From contig JADFWI010000223.1 in assembly GCA_015222985.1 (NCBI GenBank), positions 1 to 7,492 of the forward strand: DNA of 7,492 nt, read 5' to 3'. The DNA is from Pseudomonadota bacterium. GTDB lineage: Bacteria > Desulfobacterota > Desulfobacteria > Desulfobacterales > C00003060. This document shows, one piece after another, positions 3,980 to 7,492 of the stretch. The notes beneath the pieces are model-generated. The model was not told the origin of the DNA and ran no database searches. It was given only the letters and a program-made list of their open reading frames with translations. The position numbers were made by a program, and so were the translations under genes. Positions within the stretch are counted from its first letter, which is position 1; every line of letters starts with the position of its first letter.

Positions 3980-6900
3980 ATGCAAAACAGGCTTTCGGGA
4001 AGTAAGTGCCTAAGAAGGAGCTTTGGAACGATTCCAAAGATCGTTGCGTTTCCAAACTTGATCGAAATGCAGCGGGATTCTTATGCCCGCTTTTTGCAGC
4101 GTGACGTTCCGGCCGAGAAAAGAGAGGACGTGGGCATTCACGCCGCTTTTTCCAGCGTCTTTCCCATCCGGGATTTTACCGGGACTGCTTATCTTGAGTT
4201 TGTTTCTTACGGCTTCGGGGATGTGAAGTATCACGAACACGAGTGCCTCCACAAGGGAATGACGTACGAGGTTCCGATTCGAATAACGGTTCGACTTGTC
4301 ATATATGATACGGACAAGGAGACGGGGGTCCAGAATATTCGTGATATCAAGGAGCAGGAAATCTATTTTGGCACGATCCCCCTGATGACAGACCGGGGAA
4401 CCTTCATCGTCAACGGTACTGAGCGGGTCGTGGTAAGCCAGCTTCACAGGTCCCCCGGGGTGTTTTTTGATCATGACAAGGGCAAGACTCATTCCAGCGG
4501 CAAGGTTCTGTATACGGCAAGAATTATCCCGGTACGGGGGTCCTGGATAGATCTGGAGATCGACCCCAAGGATATTGTCTATGTCCGGATCGATCGGCGC
4601 CGTAAATTTCCTGTCACATTGCTTCTTAAGGCCTTTGGATACTCGGGTGAGGAGATCTTGGCCTATTTCTACCGCACAGAAAAGATTCTGGTGGAGGGAA
4701 AGCGCCTTTACAAGGCCTTTGATGAAGAGCTTCTTAAGGATCAGCGCGTCTCCAAGTCGGTGAAACATCCGGTCACTGGCGAGATCATCGCCAAGAAGGG
4801 GAACCGGTTCACCAAGAAGACTATTCGCCAACTTGTTGAAGCGGGAGTTGACCGCATACCAATCGAACCTAAAGATGTAGAAGATAGAGTCCTGGCTCAC
4901 ACGTTGGTGGACCCAAAGAGCGGAGATCTTGTCGCCACTCACAACGAGGTCGTCGATGAGGAGATCTTTGATAGGATACTGGGGGCCAAGCTCTCCTCCT
5001 TTGACGTCTTGTACATCGACGGCGTTACGAGCAGCGATTCCATCAGAAAGACCCTGCTCCTTGACAAGGTGGAGACCCATGACGATGCTCTTTTGGAGAT
5101 TTACAGAAGGCTTAGGCCCAGCAATCCTCCTACGATCGAAGTGGCGCGTGAATTGTGTCGTCAGCTTTTTTTTCGCTCTTCCCATTACGATCTTTCGGCC
5201 GTGGGTCGTCTAAAGATGAACATCCGCCTGGGGCAGGACATTGCTCTCGACGTGCGTACGCTAATGAAAGACGATCTTTTACGCACAACAAAAACCTTAG
5301 TCGAATTGAAAGACAGGCAGGGGCCGGCCGACGACATCGATCACCTTGGGAACCGGCGAGTGCGGGCTGTTGGGGAGCTTTTGGAAAACCAATACCGCGT
5401 TGGTCTGGTAAGGATGGAACGGGCTATCAAGGAGCGCATGAGCCTTCAGGAGATCGACACGTTGATGCCGCACGATCTGATCAATTCCAAGCCGGTTTCT
5501 GCGGTGGTTAAGGAATTTTTTGGCACAAGTCAGCTCTCCCAGTTCATGGATCAGACCAACCCCCTATCCGAAGTGACTCATAAACGGCGATTGAGTGCCC
5601 TGGGGCCAGGGGGGCTGACGAGGGAACGTGCCGGTTTTGAAGTGCGCGACGTGCATCCCACGCATTACGGGCGCATCTGTCCTATTGAGACCCCGGAGGG
5701 GCCTAATATCGGGTTGATTGTGTCTCTGAGTACTTATGCACGGGTAAACGCGTTCGGTTTTGTTGAGACACCCAACCGGGTCGTTGAAAATGGACGGGTG
5801 ACAGACACCGTGAAATACATGAGCGCCCTGGAGGAAAAAGACTACCCAATTGCCCAGGCAAATGCTCCATTGGATGCCGAAGGTCGATTTCTCAGGCCTA
5901 CGGTTTCAGCCAGGGTTGAAGGTGAATTCCTCATGGTTAAGCGAGATGAGATTAAGTTTATGGACATCTCCCCGGATCAATTGGTGAGCGTGTCGGCATC
6001 CCTCATTCCGTTTTTGGAAAATGATGATGCCAACCGGGCCCTCATGGGCTCCAATATGCAACGCCAGGCTGTGCCGTTGCTCGTGAGCAGCGCCCCTCTG
6101 GTCGGTACAGGTATAGAGAGAGTAGTGGCCAAAGATTCAGGAGTTACTATAGTAGCCGAACGTGATGGCGAGGTAGTCGATGTGGATGCCAGCCGAGTTG
6201 TGGTCAAGCACGGAAGGGGCGGTAATGGTTCCGGCAAGCAGGTGAGGATCTATAACTTGACCAAGTATTCTCGTTCTAACCAGAATACTTGCTTTAATCA
6301 GCGTCCTATCGTCAGGAAAGGCGCCTGTGTGGATAAGGGAGACATCATTGCTGATGGACCGGCCACAGACGGGGGAGAGCTTGCCTTGGGCAAAAACGTA
6401 GTGGTGGCCTTTATGCCCTGGGGCGGATACAACTTTGAGGATTCTATTCTTGTGAGTGAGCGTTTGGTGCGGGATGGAGTATTCACATCGATTCACATCG
6501 AACAGTTTGAGGCGGTGGCCCGCGATACCAAGCTCGGCAAAGAAGAAATTACTCGCGACATTCCCAATGTTGGAGAGGAGGCATTAACACAGCTGGACGA
6601 AAGTGGCATTATTCGGCTGGGGGCTGAAGTCAAACCAGGTGACATTCTAGTTGGCAAGGTCACCCCTAAGGGGGAAACTCAGCTTTCCCCCGAGGAAAAG
6701 TTGCTCAGGGCCATCTTCGGAGAGAAGGCAGGTGACGTGAAGGATTCTTCGCTTCGCGTGCCACCCAGCATAACCGGTATTGTGATTGATGCCAAGGTCT
6801 TTTCCAGGAGGGGCGTGGAAAAAGATGAGAGATCTCTTAGCATTGAAAGACAAGAGATAGAAGCCCTCGAAAAAGACAAGGATGACGAGTTGGCCATTAT

Positions 6901-7492
6901 TGAAGATGTCGCCAGAGAAAGCCTCACAGAGTTGCTCAAGGGCCAGACCTGCGCGGCTCCTTTCAAGAAAGGAAAGAAATCACTTGTCAAGAAAGGCGAC
7001 AAGATTTCGTCTGAGGTCCTTTCGAAGATCTCCGTATCTGAAATGTCTTTTTTTGAGTTGAAAGATGCTTCACAGGCTTCCCATGTCGTGGAGATGGTAC
7101 AAATCTATGAAGAGCAGTGCGAAGAGGTGCGTAGCCGTTTTGCAAATCAAGTGAGCCAGTATGACAAGGGTGATGAACTGCCGCCCGGCATAATCAAGAT
7201 GGTCAAGGTTTATGTCGCCATGAAACGAAGACTCTCGGTGGGTGACAAGATGGCAGGCCGACATGGCAACAAGGGAGTGGTCTCATGCATCCTGCGACAG
7301 GAAGATATGCCTTATTTTGAAGACGGAACTCCTGTTGACTTCGTTCTAAATCCCCTGGGCGTGCCGTCCCGAATGAATGTCGGGCAAATTCTTGAGTGCC
7401 ACCTGGGATGGGCTGCCAAGGGGCTGGGGGACCAAATCACCAGTTTGATCCGTTCTGAAAATCGCAAGTCTTTAAGGATGAAGCTGAAGTCC
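3980..7492 (+). CDS. rpoB: DNA-directed RNA polymerase subunit beta (partial, 3' end off window)
   Basis: RpoB forms one half of the RNA polymerase active-site cleft. The frame is open from ATG 3980 to the window edge, 1171 codons with no stop or frameshift; about 190 C-terminal residues are expected to be missing if it matches typical proteobacterial beta length. GGAG (3971-3974) lies 5 bases upstream. The N-terminus has RRSFGTIPKIVAFPNLIEMQ. The rifampicin pocket is GTSQLSQFMDQTNPLSEVTH (515-534) followed by KRRLSALGPGG; Asp524, His534 and Ser539 correspond to E. coli 516, 526 and 531, the sensitive-type residues. GGYNFEDSIL includes Glu820 and Asp821 near the catalytic site, and GDKMAGRHGNKG carries Lys1090 and Lys1098 (E. 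coli 1065 and 1073). Residues about 254-394 and 950-1060 resemble the lineage inserts of proteobacterial beta. rpoC would be expected next. Confidence 0.98.
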   Translation, partial: MQNRLSGSKCLRRSFGTIPKIVAFPNLIEMQRDSYARFLQRDVPAEKREDVGIHAAFSSVFPIRDFTGTAYLEFVSYGFGDVKYHEHECLHKGMTYEVPIRITVRLVIYDTDKETGVQNIRDIKEQEIYFGTIPLMTDRGTFIVNGTERVVVSQLHRSPGVFFDHDKGKTHSSGKVLYTARIIPVRGSWIDLEIDPKDIVYVRIDRRRKFPVTLLLKAFGYSGEEILAYFYRTEKILVEGKRLYKAFDEELLKDQRVSKSVKHPVTGEIIAKKGNRFTKKTIRQLVEAGVDRIPIEPKDVEDRVLAHTLVDPKSGDLVATHNEVVDEEIFDRILGAKLSSFDVLYIDGVTSSDSIRKTLLLDKVETHDDALLEIYRRLRPSNPPTIEVARELCRQLFFRSSHYDLSAVGRLKMNIRLGQDIALDVRTLMKDDLLRTTKTLVELKDRQGPADDIDHLGNRRVRAVGELLENQYRVGLVRMERAIKERMSLQEIDTLMPHDLINSKPVSAVVKEFFGTSQLSQFMDQTNPLSEVTHKRRLSALGPGGLTRERAGFEVRDVHPTHYGRICPIETPEGPNIGLIVSLSTYARVNAFGFVETPNRVVENGRVTDTVKYMSALEEKDYPIAQANAPLDAEGRFLRPTVSARVEGEFLMVKRDEIKFMDISPDQLVSVSASLIPFLENDDANRALMGSNMQRQAVPLLVSSAPLVGTGIERVVAKDSGVTIVAERDGEVVDVDASRVVVKHGRGGNGSGKQVRIYNLTKYSRSNQNTCFNQRPIVRKGACVDKGDIIADGPATDGGELALGKNVVVAFMPWGGYNFEDSILVSERLVRDGVFTSIHIEQFEAVARDTKLGKEEITRDIPNVGEEALTQLDESGIIRLGAEVKPGDILVGKVTPKGETQLSPEEKLLRAIFGEKAGDVKDSSLRVPPSITGIVIDAKVFSRRGVEKDERSLSIERQEIEALEKDKDDELAIIEDVARESLTELLKGQTCAAPFKKGKKSLVKKGDKISSEVLSKISVSEMSFFELKDASQASHVVEMVQIYEEQCEEVRSRFANQVSQYDKGDELPPGIIKMVKVYVAMKRRLSVGDKMAGRHGNKGVVSCILRQEDMPYFEDGTPVDFVLNPLGVPSRMNVGQILECHLGWAAKGLGDQITSLIRSENRKSLRMKLKS

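Noticed and set aside
4010..5185. Long antisense open frame (391 codons) opposite rpoB
   Set aside because: It is a shadow of the highly conserved rpoB reading frame. The translation has no recognisable domain, and rpoB is intact and open on the + strand across the whole stretch.

Overview
This window is a housekeeping translation/transcription operon, read entirely on the + strand: the 3' end of tuf (EF-Tu), rpmG (L33), tRNA-Trp(CCA), secE, nusG, rplK (L11), rplA (L1), rplJ (L10), rplL (L7/L12) and the first 1171 codons of rpoB, which runs off the right edge. The gene order, a tRNA-Trp embedded between rpmG and secE, a 49-residue zinc-ribbon L33 and the style of the proteins suggest a Gram-negative bacterium of the old delta-proteobacteria (Desulfobacterota-like). 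That placement is an inference from gene order and protein character, not from a database search.

Layout. Bases 1-390 hold the end of tuf, rpmG (GTG start) and tRNA-Trp. Bases 423-1407 hold secE and nusG, the protein-export and transcription-elongation pair. Bases 1453-2606 hold rplK and rplA, which build the L11/L1 stalk region of the 50S subunit. Bases 2607-2846 form a 240-base untranslated leader that looks like the L10 leader, the autoregulatory site of the L10-L12 complex. rplJ (TTG start) follows. A 211-base spacer before rplL is unusually rich in palindromes. rplL and rpoB close the window with only 16 bases between them.

How the genes work together. EF-Tu, L33, L11, L1, L10 and L7/L12 are all parts or factors of translation; L10 carries the L7/L12 dimers that recruit elongation factors. 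NusG couples RNA polymerase (RpoB) to ribosomes and Rho. SecE is a subunit of the SecYEG translocon. Co-transcription lets the cell match ribosome, polymerase and secretion capacity.

I found no undescribed defence, mobile or biosynthetic system. The parts that the genes do not explain are the two long spacers: the rplA-rplJ leader, with a possible alternative base-pairing switch, and the rplJ-rplL spacer, with a large hairpin built from octanucleotide repeats plus three smaller palindromes. No gene-free stretch exceeds 300 bases.
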